32,338 bases of DNA from an uncultured Prevotellaceae bacterium (GTDB lineage Bacteria; Bacteroidota; Bacteroidia; Bacteroidales; Bacteroidaceae). The notes below the pieces were generated by a model. That model was not told the DNA's origin. It ran no database searches and saw nothing but the letters and a program-made list of their open reading frames with translations. Shown here in pieces: positions 7,443 through 15,981 of the stretch (its first letter is position 1; every line of letters starts with the position of its first letter). The stretch lies in assembly GCA_900315105.1 (NCBI GenBank), contig OMXX01000039.1, positions 1 through 32,338 on the forward strand, read 5' to 3'. The translations under genes were made by a program, and so were the position numbers.

Positions 7443-8857
7443 TTTTCAATATATCCTTTAAAAAAATCTATCGCCTTATCTTTTTCAATCCAAGCCAAGA
7501 TGGTATAAATTGCGAAGTATGAGATAAATGATAATGCAAAACGAACATAAAGCTGATCAAACCAAATCCCTACCAGTAAACACACAACAATTGGAATCAA
7601 CGCATTCAAGACAACCAGTCCGACCTCCTGCCCTTGTTCAAAAAGCGTAATACCAATAAAGCGATATACAAAATAGGAACTAACCAAGATATTCAGCACC
7701 GCATAAATCAAAAGGCCCCATACCATCACCATCAGACCATACTGAAAAGTAAGCAGAAGGATTAAAATACCTAATATTTTCTTAGTCAACTCACAGATAA
7801 ACAATATCTGAGTACGACCTATCGCTTTAAACAAATTAGAATGCAGATTCGCTACAACATACGCCATACTCGATATACACATGACTTGCATTAGCGGTGC
7901 CATTTCCAACCATTTGTTAGTCAACAGGATGCGAATAACATCCTCTGCTTTTATTAATAAGAAAATATTGATAGGTACTACTACAAATGCAGAAACATGC
8001 AAGATGCGAAGGACCGCGACTTTCAACTGTTCCAAATCATCTTGCACTCTTGACAAAATCGGATACAGAGCTCGCATACTCATATCACTCAAACTATAAG
8101 CTACATAACAAGAATAATTCTCTGCACGATTATAGAGGCCAAGCTGTCGTGCATCATATCGTTTACCAATAACCAAGGAATATAGATTATTGTATATCGA
8201 ATGCACTAAAGCAGTAAGCAACATAGGTAATCCAAAGGTTATCAATTGTCGGAACGACTCTAAAGAAAACTGAAGACTAGGCCACCAGCGAGTATATACA
8301 TAATAAGCCACAGCCATCAAGCTAGCAGCCAATAATGTCTGACCAACCAAAGCCCAATAAGCATATCCATGATAAGCCATCATAACAGCTACGAATCCTG
8401 CAACGAATTGAATGGTAGTGGAAGCCACGGCTAACTCCTTAAATCTCAACTGTCGTTGTAACAATGAACGTGGAACGATACCAACTGCGTTAATCATCAA
8501 TACCAACGCTGATATACGGATTACTTTTCCCAAATTAGGGGTATGATAAAAATCCTCAATAATCGGGGCTGCCAAAAACAACAATACATATAATGCCACA
8601 CTAATAGATACAGAATAAATAAAAGCGGAATTTGCATCCGCCTTTGTACACTCTTTCTTCTGAATCAATGCCCCTTCTAAACCACAATCAATAAAAGCAC
8701 TTGAGATGGCAAAAAAAACACCCTGCATGGCGATCACTCCAAAATCATACGGATTAAGTAGGCGTGCCAATAAAACACCCACTCCAAATTGAATGCCAAA
8801 CACCACAAATTGTTGGACACCACTCCACAACAAGCTCTTATGTGCGTCGCCTTTCAT
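7439..8857 (-). CDS. wzx: Wzx-type polysaccharide flippase (PST/MATE superfamily)
   Basis: A 472-residue protein with about 12-14 hydrophobic segments. The N-terminus KSLLWSGVQQFVVFGIQFGVGVLLARLLNPYDFG (in part) is characteristic of the polysaccharide transporter/WzxC group, and GLEGALIQKKECTKADANSAF is typical of the first conserved region. It should flip undecaprenyl-diphosphate-linked repeat units to the periplasm for polymerisation by the EpsG-type Wzy encoded at 15982-17127. It overlaps both neighbours by 4 nt. A T8 tract on the coding strand (8711-8718) encodes Phe-Phe in a membrane helix and is in frame. Confidence 0.93.
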   Translation of the reverse strand: MKGDAHKSLLWSGVQQFVVFGIQFGVGVLLARLLNPYDFGVIAMQGVFFAISSAFIDCGLEGALIQKKECTKADANSAFIYSVSISVALYVLLFLAAPIIEDFYHTPNLGKVIRISALVLMINAVGIVPRSLLQRQLRFKELAVASTTIQFVAGFVAVMMAYHGYAYWALVGQTLLAASLMAVAYYVYTRWWPSLQFSLESFRQLITFGLPMLLTALVHSIYNNLYSLVIGKRYDARQLGLYNRAENYSCYVAYSLSDMSMRALYPILSRVQDDLEQLKVAVLRILHVSAFVVVPINIFLLIKAEDVIRILLTNKWLEMAPLMQVMCISSMAYVVANLHSNLFKAIGRTQILFICELTKKILGILILLLTFQYGLMVMVWGLLIYAVLNILVSSYFVYRFIGITLFEQGQEVGLVVLNALIPIVVCLLVGIWFDQLYVRFALSFISYFAIYTILAWIEKDKAIDFFKGYIEK

Positions 8858-9648
8858 CTCTCAAATAGTGACAGACAATAATGATAGATATATAGAGGAT
8901 TCATTTTTTGAAGAAAAGATTTATCTTTCACCTCAGCCATTAGAATCTCTTTACTATCAGTTCTGCGTTTAGAATTGATACTTATATTTTTATCGTCCTT
9001 AAAGAATTTGATATACTCTTCAACATAACAACCACGAAAAAGAACACCACCATCATCATAAGAGAAAACCGATTTCTCCACTACATAAGAATGATATTCT
9101 GACCTCTTGCTCCTTTTACTGCCAAACATTTCAAACCACCAGGCCGATTCGTGCTTTCGTAGTAAACTTAACAAATAATCTCGCCGCCATAGTCCTGCCT
9201 GAGTCGTCACTCTATAGGGAGTATGTCGCCCATATTCTATCAAATTGGGATACTTCTCTGATATAGGATTTTCTAATGATGAATCTAATTGGCGAATCAA
9301 ACAGATAAAACCAATAGTTGGGTCGCTCTTCAAGATCTCTTCACATTGATGTAGTTGTGTCTCATCAACCTTTTCTTTCAACCAAAAATCTTCCAACATC
9401 AACAGCACATGGTCCTCACCGATACCTTTCAGTAAGGCCATCAAGTTTTCAGACCATGTACTTCCTGACGGCATCTTAAGAGGGCAAGCTATATCAAATT
9501 CCTCATAAGCAAAAGTCATCGAATCTGTACACAGATATACTTTTCTGTCAAAGTCTGGCCAATTCTTTTTAATTAGATAAAAGAATGGTTGCCACAAATC
9601 ACTGCATTTGTCACACGATGACACAATCAGAGGAATACTACTTTCCAT
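8854..9648 (-). CDS. Putative glycosyltransferase, unusual soluble type
   Basis: A 264-residue soluble protein without a signal peptide or clear membrane helix. It begins MESSIPLIVSSCDKCSDLWQ, like a Rossmann-type transferase start. An acidic hydrophobic strand, VLLMLEDFWL (about residues 80-90), could supply metal or donor-binding acids, and TQAGLWRRDYLL resembles the acceptor loops of small capsule transferases. It overlaps wzx by 4 nt and the upstream GT2 by 11 nt, so a role in the same repeat unit is likely. I recognise the general type from Bacteroidales capsule loci but cannot name a family with certainty. Confidence 0.6.
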   Translation of the reverse strand: MESSIPLIVSSCDKCSDLWQPFFYLIKKNWPDFDRKVYLCTDSMTFAYEEFDIACPLKMPSGSTWSENLMALLKGIGEDHVLLMLEDFWLKEKVDETQLHQCEEILKSDPTIGFICLIRQLDSSLENPISEKYPNLIEYGRHTPYRVTTQAGLWRRDYLLSLLRKHESAWWFEMFGSKRSKRSEYHSYVVEKSVFSYDDGGVLFRGCYVEEYIKFFKDDKNISINSKRRTDSKEILMAEVKDKSFLQKMNPLYIYHYCLSLFER

Positions 9649-10513
9649 TTTTCAACATATAACGGTCATACAAATATTTCAAGCATCCAAAGGGATAAAG
9701 CAGTATGGTTAATCCTTTATTCGGAGATTCGGACAACATTGTATGATCCTTGATAAATAAGGATAAAGCTATATAGCAAATCATGCTTTTCATTACACCC
9801 TCTTTATGAAGTCTGATTCGTTGAGCATGATATTCACGGTGTCCACGAGGGTTTTTGAGTAACAGACGTCTATAGCTCATGGTATAGCCATCCTTATGGT
9901 AATCACATTTTTGAGAAATATAAGGATGAAATAAGAAACAGTAATCTTCATCCATTCTATCATAGATATACACATCTGTGATAAAATTCTCACCTTCAAA
10001 ACTTGGATATGGATAATGACGCAAGATTTCTGTTAACAGGATTATCGTTGTTTCCCCCTTATAGTTGGAACATATATCATGGAGGCTGCCATGTGATAAA
10101 GTCGTCATACTTTGTTCTGCCCGAGAAGAACTACGTAAAGACACCATACCAGCAATTTCCTTCTTTAAACAATCATTTTTATGTTCATCCCAGAAAGTCA
10201 AACTATCTTTCACTACGAGTTCACTTGCCAATTGGTCATCTGAGTCAATACATACAAAAAGTTCTGTCTCAGTCAAAGATACAGCATTATTATACGCCCT
10301 CATTTTCCCACCGTTCTCTTGACAGACGTAACGAATTAGAATCTTTTTTTCATTAATCCATCCCTCAACCAGTTCTTTTGTATGATCAGTTGAGCCATCA
10401 TCAACAACCAGCCATTCGAAGTCATTACAAGTCTGCTTGCACAGACTATCATACAACTTTGGCAAGATATAAGCTCTGTTATAAGTCGGCGTAAAGATTG
10501 TTAGACGTCTCAT
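9638..10513 (-). CDS. GT2 family glycosyltransferase
   Basis: A 291-residue GT-A enzyme. The nucleotide-binding start is LTIFTPTYNRAYILPKL, followed by Asp38-Asp39 in VVDDGSTDHT and the metal-binding Asp90-Ser-Asp92-Asp93 (CIDSDD). It probably acts in the cytoplasm on the lipid-linked repeat unit. It is clearly paralogous to the GT2 at 15050-15967: both share SLC-QTC-DFEW, DDGS and ELVEGWI at the same spacing. The extended C-terminal part (RLLLKNPRGHREYHAQRIRL) is also shared in outline. Linkage and donor cannot be read from sequence. Confidence 0.9.
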   Translation of the reverse strand: MRRLTIFTPTYNRAYILPKLYDSLCKQTCNDFEWLVVDDGSTDHTKELVEGWINEKKILIRYVCQENGGKMRAYNNAVSLTETELFVCIDSDDQLASELVVKDSLTFWDEHKNDCLKKEIAGMVSLRSSSRAEQSMTTLSHGSLHDICSNYKGETTIILLTEILRHYPYPSFEGENFITDVYIYDRMDEDYCFLFHPYISQKCDYHKDGYTMSYRRLLLKNPRGHREYHAQRIRLHKEGVMKSMICYIALSLFIKDHTMLSESPNKGLTILLYPFGCLKYLYDRYMLKNGK

Positions 10514-10525
10514 ACCTTCAAAAAC

Positions 10526-11507
10526 TTAATGACCACCAAAGAGGAAAAATGACACATAAGGAATTTTCTTCATCCCATCTGCAATATAACTGGACAGCAC
10601 ACATATTAGTAATGCTACAGCAAATACCATAACATAGAGGGGAATAGCATGTATAGAAGCGACAGATATGTACATATCCTTACAAATCCACGCAAAATAA
10701 TAATGTAGCAAGTATATTTCCAAGGAGTGACGCCCGATGAAACACAACAACTTACAGAATTTATTACGAGATTCGCAAAATTCATCCAATTTTCTCATAA
10801 TTCCCACAACAAAAGCTATTGCGGATAAAGCCATAATAAGCCTTATTGGCAATAACATATTACGGCCTTCACTTTCCCTATACAAAGTAAATAGTACAAT
10901 AAATAAGCAAAATGAGATAGCCATAACAATATCGCCAAACAAGAGCTTTCTTCCATAACGAAATAAGAAATAGCCCAATAGGAATATCAGTACGTATTCA
11001 TAGATTGGGAATAATAGCAGTGAAAATGGCACAGCCACTAAGACCTCCCTCAAAAAATCACTTCGAACAAAAGCCGATAGTCGAGAAGACATAATCTTTA
11101 TGCATAAGAACAGCATCTGTATAACAAACAAATATAACAAGAACCAATAGCCATGATACGGAGGTATGAATGGGGCTATCAAGATCTCAAGGAAATCGTA
11201 TATGTCTGAACGTTCATAAATATATGGCATGATGAAGACACTCCATACCATGAAAGGCAACAATAATGATTTCGCCTTTTTTATTCCAAAATTCCAAGCA
11301 TTTTTCAAGTTAGAGAAATCTGCCCCCCCCCAAGGCTACGACCATGCCACTCAAGAAGAAAAATAGTCGCGTATTAAAACTATGATTAAAGAAATTAATC
11401 GTCGAAGCAGATTCTCCTTTTAAATTGCTCATAGAAATATGAAGCATTACGATTGTTATCATCGCAAAGCCTTTGGCCATATCAATATATTGTACTCGCT
11501 CCTTCAA
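10526..11507 (-). CDS. Acyltransferase-3 family protein, split at a G9 tract (phase OFF)
   Basis: An integral-membrane O-acyltransferase, likely an O-acetyltransferase for the polysaccharide. The N-terminal part (11507-11310) has the family start VQYIDMAKGFAMITIVMLH and FFFLSGM. It then meets nine G residues (11323-11331), turns to GGGRFL and stops. The rest of the protein continues in another frame from about 11320 to 10526 (KNAWNFGIKKAKSLLLPF and about eight further membrane segments). With eight Gs the two halves join as LGGADFSNLKNAWNF, giving about 326 residues, the normal family length. The likely start is TTG at 11507. The upstream region borders the truncated MBOAT gene, so a native ATG may have been lost. 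Phase variation is inferred; a sequencing error is the alternative. Confidence 0.82.
11323..11331 (-). repeat. G9 homopolymer tract causing a +1 frameshift in acyltransferase (OFF)
   Basis: Nine G residues on the coding strand after Leu59. Removing one G restores the frame across the whole acyltransferase. The in-frame G8 tracts elsewhere in the locus (3651, 6524, 6721) show that eight is the ON length here. Confidence 0.82.
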
Positions 11508-11542
11508 TTCTCTATATAATTAATTGTGTCGCAAGTCATTCA

Positions 11543-12040
11543 TTAGAAACTAATAAACGCAAAGAATGCTACAATATCACGTGTTGCAGGCAATTGCCGG
11601 CGATAGACATCAATGGTATAGCTTAAAGCCTGGAAAGTATAGAAACTAATACCCACTGGCAGTATTACATGCAATGATGGTGCATCAATTGTCATTCCTA
11701 TACCAGCCATAACCGTCTGAAAGCTGTCTGCAAAGAAGTTGAAGTACTTGAATATGCCAAGCACCAACAGGTTCACTATAATATTCAAGCCAGCCCACCA
11801 TTTGGCAGTTATTTGTTCATCTCTTTGGAAACAATGGTCTATCAATAAGACACTTCCATAACTGCATAGACTTGTAAACACGATAAGCAGCAGAAAGCGC
11901 CAATCCCACCAACCATAGAATACATAGCTTGCAACAACCACAAACAGATTCTGCCAACGCAAATTTCGCTGGAACACATGCCAATACAACACAAATACGA
12001 TTGGCAAGAAAAATAAGAAGTTGAAGGAATTAAATAACAC
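11543..12040 (-). pseudogene. Truncated MBOAT-family O-acyltransferase (N-terminal third only)
   Basis: The frame begins MLFNSFNFLFFLPIVFVLYW and continues through YVFYGWWDWRFLLLI, ILPVGISFYTFQALSYTIDVYRR and FFAFISF, all hallmarks of DltB/AlgI-type MBOAT proteins. These normally run to about 470-500 residues. Here a stop follows FISF at residue 165, just where the family continues with FPQLVAGPI. The C-terminal two-thirds, including the catalytic histidine, are absent, and the following bases do not encode it in any frame. The next gene downstream is an unrelated acyltransferase, so this looks like a recombination scar. The fragment is probably inactive. Its start is 12 nt after the GT4 stop. 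Confidence 0.88.
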
Positions 12041-12052
12041 GCTACCCTGGTT

Positions 12053-13210
12053 CTAATTACACTTGCATGTAACAGGCTCCAAGATTTCATCATAAAAATC
12101 CAACAGGCACCTCCTAACAAAACCTTGTTCAAAACGGGATGCAATCATCTTCCTGGCATTTGCAACCATTCGCTCTCGTGCAGGCTTATTTCGAATCATA
12201 TCTAACATGGCTTTATATAAAGCATCCGCATCCTTCGGAGGCACGATAACACCATTCTCTCCCTGAACGATAATTTCCCGTGAACCGTTAATATCCGTCA
12301 CAACGCATGGCAATCCCATCGCTCCAGCTTCTATCACCGTATTAGGGAACCCTTCGCGATAACTGGGGAACACAAAACAATCAGCTGCGGCATAACAGGC
12401 CAACATTTCATCTCCATATCTGGATCCAAAATATTTGATAGATGGGTTATTCTCAATAATATCTTTAGATGACTGTGATATTGGATCTAAATCATCTTCA
12501 TAGGGGCCAATCAGCAACAATCTGACAGGGGCAATACCAGACAGCATTTCCATCGCCTGACACAACTCGTTGATTCCTTTATCCCGCACAATTCGACCTA
12601 CGAAAACAAACGTAAAAACATCCACCTTTCTGATTTCCTGTGCCAAAGCCATCACCTCAGGCCGGCGATCAAATCGTACCATATCAATGCCACGAACATT
12701 TCCATATCCCAGCACTTTTATAGGTTTCTTTGTAATCCCATTCTTGAGAAGGTCATTCTTCACACCTTCTCCCTCTGGAATCACATGGGTTGCACAAGCA
12801 CATGTAAGGCTATCTGTCAGCATCAGTATCTTCCGCTTGAGTCCCGTCGCTGTCGGGAAAACAAGTCCAGTAAACGTATGCACCCTTATAGGAACTCTCG
12901 TCAGCCAAGCAGCTATCATGCACAACAATCCTGCTTTGGGAGTCATCGAATGCACCATCATAGGCTTCTCCCTCAGGAACACATACAACAACCGACACAA
13001 AGAAACCAAATCATGTCCCAAAGAAATATGCCGTTCCATCGGGACACGTATTCCCCGAACCCCGTATTTCTCCTCGGCCTCATCCAGTTCATGTCCAGGC
13101 GAAGACAGCAACACAACCTCGTACCGCTTTTGAAGCTCAGGCAGCATCCCCGTCACAAATATCACCGACATCGGGACTGTACAGGCACGGATAATCTTAT
13201 GCTTTCTCAT
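12053..13210 (-). CDS. GT4 family glycosyltransferase (PglA/CapM-like)
   Basis: A 385-residue GT-B enzyme. The N-terminal domain has VHSMTPKAGLLCMIAAWLTR and RVHTFTGLVFPTATGLKRK, and THVIPEGEGVKNDLL follows. The C-terminal donor domain has FVFVGRIVRDKGI, then the E-x7-E motif in SYREGFPNTVIEAGAMGLP. This group includes N-acetylgalactosaminyl transferases that act early on lipid-linked sugars, so it may add the second sugar. It looks GC-richer than its neighbours, more like the conserved terminal genes, which suggests a different origin from the AT-rich cassettes around it. Confidence 0.92.
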   Translation of the reverse strand: MRKHKIIRACTVPMSVIFVTGMLPELQKRYEVVLLSSPGHELDEAEEKYGVRGIRVPMERHISLGHDLVSLCRLLYVFLREKPMMVHSMTPKAGLLCMIAAWLTRVPIRVHTFTGLVFPTATGLKRKILMLTDSLTCACATHVIPEGEGVKNDLLKNGITKKPIKVLGYGNVRGIDMVRFDRRPEVMALAQEIRKVDVFTFVFVGRIVRDKGINELCQAMEMLSGIAPVRLLLIGPYEDDLDPISQSSKDIIENNPSIKYFGSRYGDEMLACYAAADCFVFPSYREGFPNTVIEAGAMGLPCVVTDINGSREIIVQGENGVIVPPKDADALYKAMLDMIRNKPARERMVANARKMIASRFEQGFVRRCLLDFYDEILEPVTCKCN

Positions 13211-13226
13211 ATACTTACATCAGCTA

Positions 13227-14337
13227 TCACAAACGTCCACCAACCAAAATCGTTGTCATTTTAGGAAAGCATCTTTTCATTACAGAATAAACTCCTATAC
13301 ATATCAGGCACGTGATAAGAGGTATTGTAAACAGCGCTATAGATGCAGTTATTTCATTGGCAGGAGAAAGAACAAGTATCCAACACTTGTTCAGAAATGG
13401 TGTGACATACATATGGCTTAAATATATAAAAAAAGAACATCCTGCCAAATAACGAATGGTTATTCCTGCCCCCCATCTACGAACTATCCTCATAGCAAAT
13501 GAGATGAAAGAAAATACACCTGATACTATAAAAAACCGGTGTAAATAACTGTTCTGATCACCTATCCTCCATATAGTCATATCTGAAATAAGGAGAAGGG
13601 CACATATAACCATTATGCGCCCCCCTATCCTTCCAGACAAATCAATCTCCAAGCAATTCACGCTTGCCCATGCTCCTAAAGAATAGAAGAAAAATGCCGT
13701 TGATGATAACCCAGGTGTTAATAGATTTATACCACATATATACAGAACACCTAACAAGAACAAGAATACAATCCTTTTATTTCTTATACAAAAATATACT
13801 ATAGGAGAGAATAAATTGACTATCATCAGATCTCTAATAAACCATAAAGGTCCGCAAATAGGGTCGTAGCCACGTATTACTCCATCAAAATGCCAATAAG
13901 AGTCTAATATATCTATAAAAGAATAATCTACGACCAACTTCCTGCCCAAACTGGTTGACGAAGGTTGTATTTGCTGTACTATCATGACAAAGAAAAGGTA
14001 TAGCGTATTCCAAATTAAATAAGGGATTAATAAAGTATGGATTCGTTTTCTTAGTTTATTATAATATGTTTCTTTATTGAAATCACACTGATAGAAAAAC
14101 AAGAAACCTGATATAACAAAAAAAAAGAGGTACTGCAATCTCAGCAAGGCATAATCTGACAATATGATCTAGGAAATCATAAGTTGGATATTGCCCGTGT
14201 TCCACATTAATTTTCCCATCTATATTGGGTTGCCCAACTATGAATGTGTGAATAAAAACAATAGCTACTATAAGGGGGAAGCGCAAAGCAGTTATTGAAT
14301 CTTTAATTATTTGTGAATTTGGGGTATTATTCACCAC
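13227..14337 (-). CDS. Acyltransferase-3 family protein, split at a T9 tract (phase OFF)
   Basis: A membrane O-acyltransferase in two frames. The first part (14337-14083) starts with GTG and has ITALRFPLIVAIVFIHTFIV and EIAVPLFF. It then crosses nine T residues (14118-14126) and terminates after CYIRFLVFLSV. The second part continues with VISGFLFFYQCDF and about eight membrane segments to 13227. With eight Ts the junction reads EIAVPLFFVISGFLFF, the textbook acyltransferase-3 signature, in a protein of about 369 residues. The start GTG overlaps the stop of the upstream GT32 gene by 7 nt. The sugar acylated is unknown. It may be a phase-variable switch set to OFF, or an assembly error. Confidence 0.82.
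14118..14126 (-). repeat. T9 homopolymer tract causing a +1 frameshift in acyltransferase (OFF)
   Basis: Nine T residues on the coding strand (nine As on the plus strand) after Leu71. Eight Ts would restore the frame. An analogous T8 tract is in frame in the intact acyltransferase encoded at 17876-18889 (18261-18268). Confidence 0.78.
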
Positions 14338-15053
14338 TTCAATTTCTTTTTTAAATATGACATAAAATTCTTCAAGCGATACCCACCGATGAAAATCACA
14401 AGTTTCCGTAGGAACCTATGCGTAGGTGATGTCCAAGAGGCTGCAAAATGATGAATTGTATATGTGTTATCTGTCAAGTAAATCTTATTGTCAGACTTGG
14501 ACTTTGGACAGAAATATTCCTTTGGGTAGATTGTAACAATTTCCGAAAATACCTGATATGTATCATTTTGTATCAGTCCTAATGGCAACAAATAGTTCAA
14601 AATGGTCTCAACATTAGTTGTAAAATCCATGTCACCATTATCTTTCACAAAGTGCTTGTCAACATAGTAATCCAAATTATCTTTTACCCATTTACCTTTT
14701 TTCTCACTGGCAATAATAGCTGTACCCACAAATACGTCATCCTCAAACCCCGCAAAGGCAGGATTGTCCAAAAAACAATCCAATGGCTTTAGCACCTCAA
14801 CATCAGTATCCATGTAAATACCGCCTTCATGGTATAAGACATACATTCTAACAACATCTGTTACGAAAGCAAATTTACAGTTTTCGTATGCTTCTCGAGC
14901 ATAAGGATACATCTCCAAATCGAAATTATCCTCATTCCACTCTTTTATCTCGTAATCTGGACAAAATTTCTTCCAAGATTCCAAACACCTTAAAGCCAAT
15001 TCTGGCATCTGACCACGCCCGAACCAACAATAATGAATTTTCTTCGGTATCAT
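14331..15053 (-). CDS. GT32-type glycosyltransferase (DXD capsular transferase)
   Basis: A 240-residue soluble protein starting MIPKKIHYCWFGRG, with WNEDNFD near 40 and the metal/nucleotide-sugar DXD motif at Asp82-Thr-Asp84 in GGIYMDTDVEVLKP. This is the classic arrangement of Gly-transf-Sug / OCH1-like GT32 capsule transferases. It is closely related in layout to the GT32 encoded at 17121-17879, with the same motifs at identical residue positions. It overlaps the GT2 gene upstream by 4 nt and the acyltransferase downstream by 7 nt. Confidence 0.92.
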   Translation of the reverse strand: MIPKKIHYCWFGRGQMPELALRCLESWKKFCPDYEIKEWNEDNFDLEMYPYAREAYENCKFAFVTDVVRMYVLYHEGGIYMDTDVEVLKPLDCFLDNPAFAGFEDDVFVGTAIIASEKKGKWVKDNLDYYVDKHFVKDNGDMDFTTNVETILNYLLPLGLIQNDTYQVFSEIVTIYPKEYFCPKSKSDNKIYLTDNTYTIHHFAASWTSPTHRFLRKLVIFIGGYRLKNFMSYLKKKLKW

Positions 15054-15967
15054 TTATTAATCTTCTTATTAAAATCCATTCTTTGATTTTCTGTTACTTT
15101 ATACCTTGTATAATAATAGAAGGCAATACCAACAGGGAGAAGCATCAATGTTAAAAAAGGCTGTGAATTATCAAGAAGATCCCAAATACGATTAGCCCTA
15201 ATGCATGAAGATACATAATGAATACTCAGTTTGAGTTTTCTAAAAAATAAGGAAGTATGCGACATCTCGAATTTACGATAGAACATCCATCCATTTGGAT
15301 TATTCCAATATTGGCGATACATACTGTAACTTGAACCATCTTGTTGATATTCTACTACGACCAATGGATGATTTAAAGCCAACATCTCATACTTTTCTTC
15401 AACTAAAAGATATTTGTATGCTAACCCGAAATAACGCTCACCTTCAAAAATCGGATATTCAGGAGTACTATTTATGATTTCAGTTCTATAGACCAGTTTC
15501 TTATCGCCTTTACCACCTTCTTCGTAAAACTTTCCAACTTTGATAGTTTTCCGGTCTTCAGGAAATTTAGTTCCAATAACGGAACCGTCTTCAATGATAT
15601 CAAGGCCAACAAGTCCAGACAAACTCGGATTCCCATCTTTCTTCCATGTGTTGACGATCTTATCAACGGCATCATCCGGCATCCAGTCATCCGAGTCAAT
15701 ACAGGTATTCAGTTCTGTATGAATATTCTTATAGGCCGTATTATGAGCGCCATGCATGCCTTGGTTTTCCTGATAAATATAGCGAATGGGAATCTTATTA
15801 TCCCTTATCCACCCCTCCACTAGTTCATGAGTATTGTCAGAAGATCCATCATCTATAATCAACCATTCAAAATCCTTGCAAGTCTGACGGCAAAGACTTT
15901 CATAAGTACGACCAATCGTATGTGCACGATTATAGGCTGGCGTGAATATTGTTAAGGTTCTATTCAT
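15050..15967 (-). CDS. GT2 family glycosyltransferase
   Basis: A GT-A enzyme of about 305 residues with LTIFTPAYNRAHTIGR at the start, IIDDGSSDNT and CIDSDDWMPDD, which hold the donor and metal-binding aspartates. The ATG at 15967 is preferred to the far upstream ATG at 16039: the family motif starts immediately after it, and the longer form would run 58 nt into the polymerase gene. It is a paralogue of the GT2 encoded at 9638-10513. A C-terminal hydrophobic stretch (LMLLPVGIAFYYYTRYK) may attach it to the membrane. Confidence 0.9.
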   Translation of the reverse strand: MNRTLTIFTPAYNRAHTIGRTYESLCRQTCKDFEWLIIDDGSSDNTHELVEGWIRDNKIPIRYIYQENQGMHGAHNTAYKNIHTELNTCIDSDDWMPDDAVDKIVNTWKKDGNPSLSGLVGLDIIEDGSVIGTKFPEDRKTIKVGKFYEEGGKGDKKLVYRTEIINSTPEYPIFEGERYFGLAYKYLLVEEKYEMLALNHPLVVVEYQQDGSSYSMYRQYWNNPNGWMFYRKFEMSHTSLFFRKLKLSIHYVSSCIRANRIWDLLDNSQPFLTLMLLPVGIAFYYYTRYKVTENQRMDFNKKINK

Positions 15968-15981
15968 TATAATATCTGAAA

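Noticed and set aside
8711..8718. T8 run (coding strand) in wzx as a switch
   Set aside because: The frame is intact, Phe-Phe codons in membrane helices naturally give T-runs, and turning off the flippase would block the whole pathway.
12570..13133. A 187-codon open frame on the plus strand
   Set aside because: It is antisense to the GT4 gene at 12053-13210, which has clear family motifs. The frame is long only because that gene is GC-richer, and its translation has no recognisable domain.
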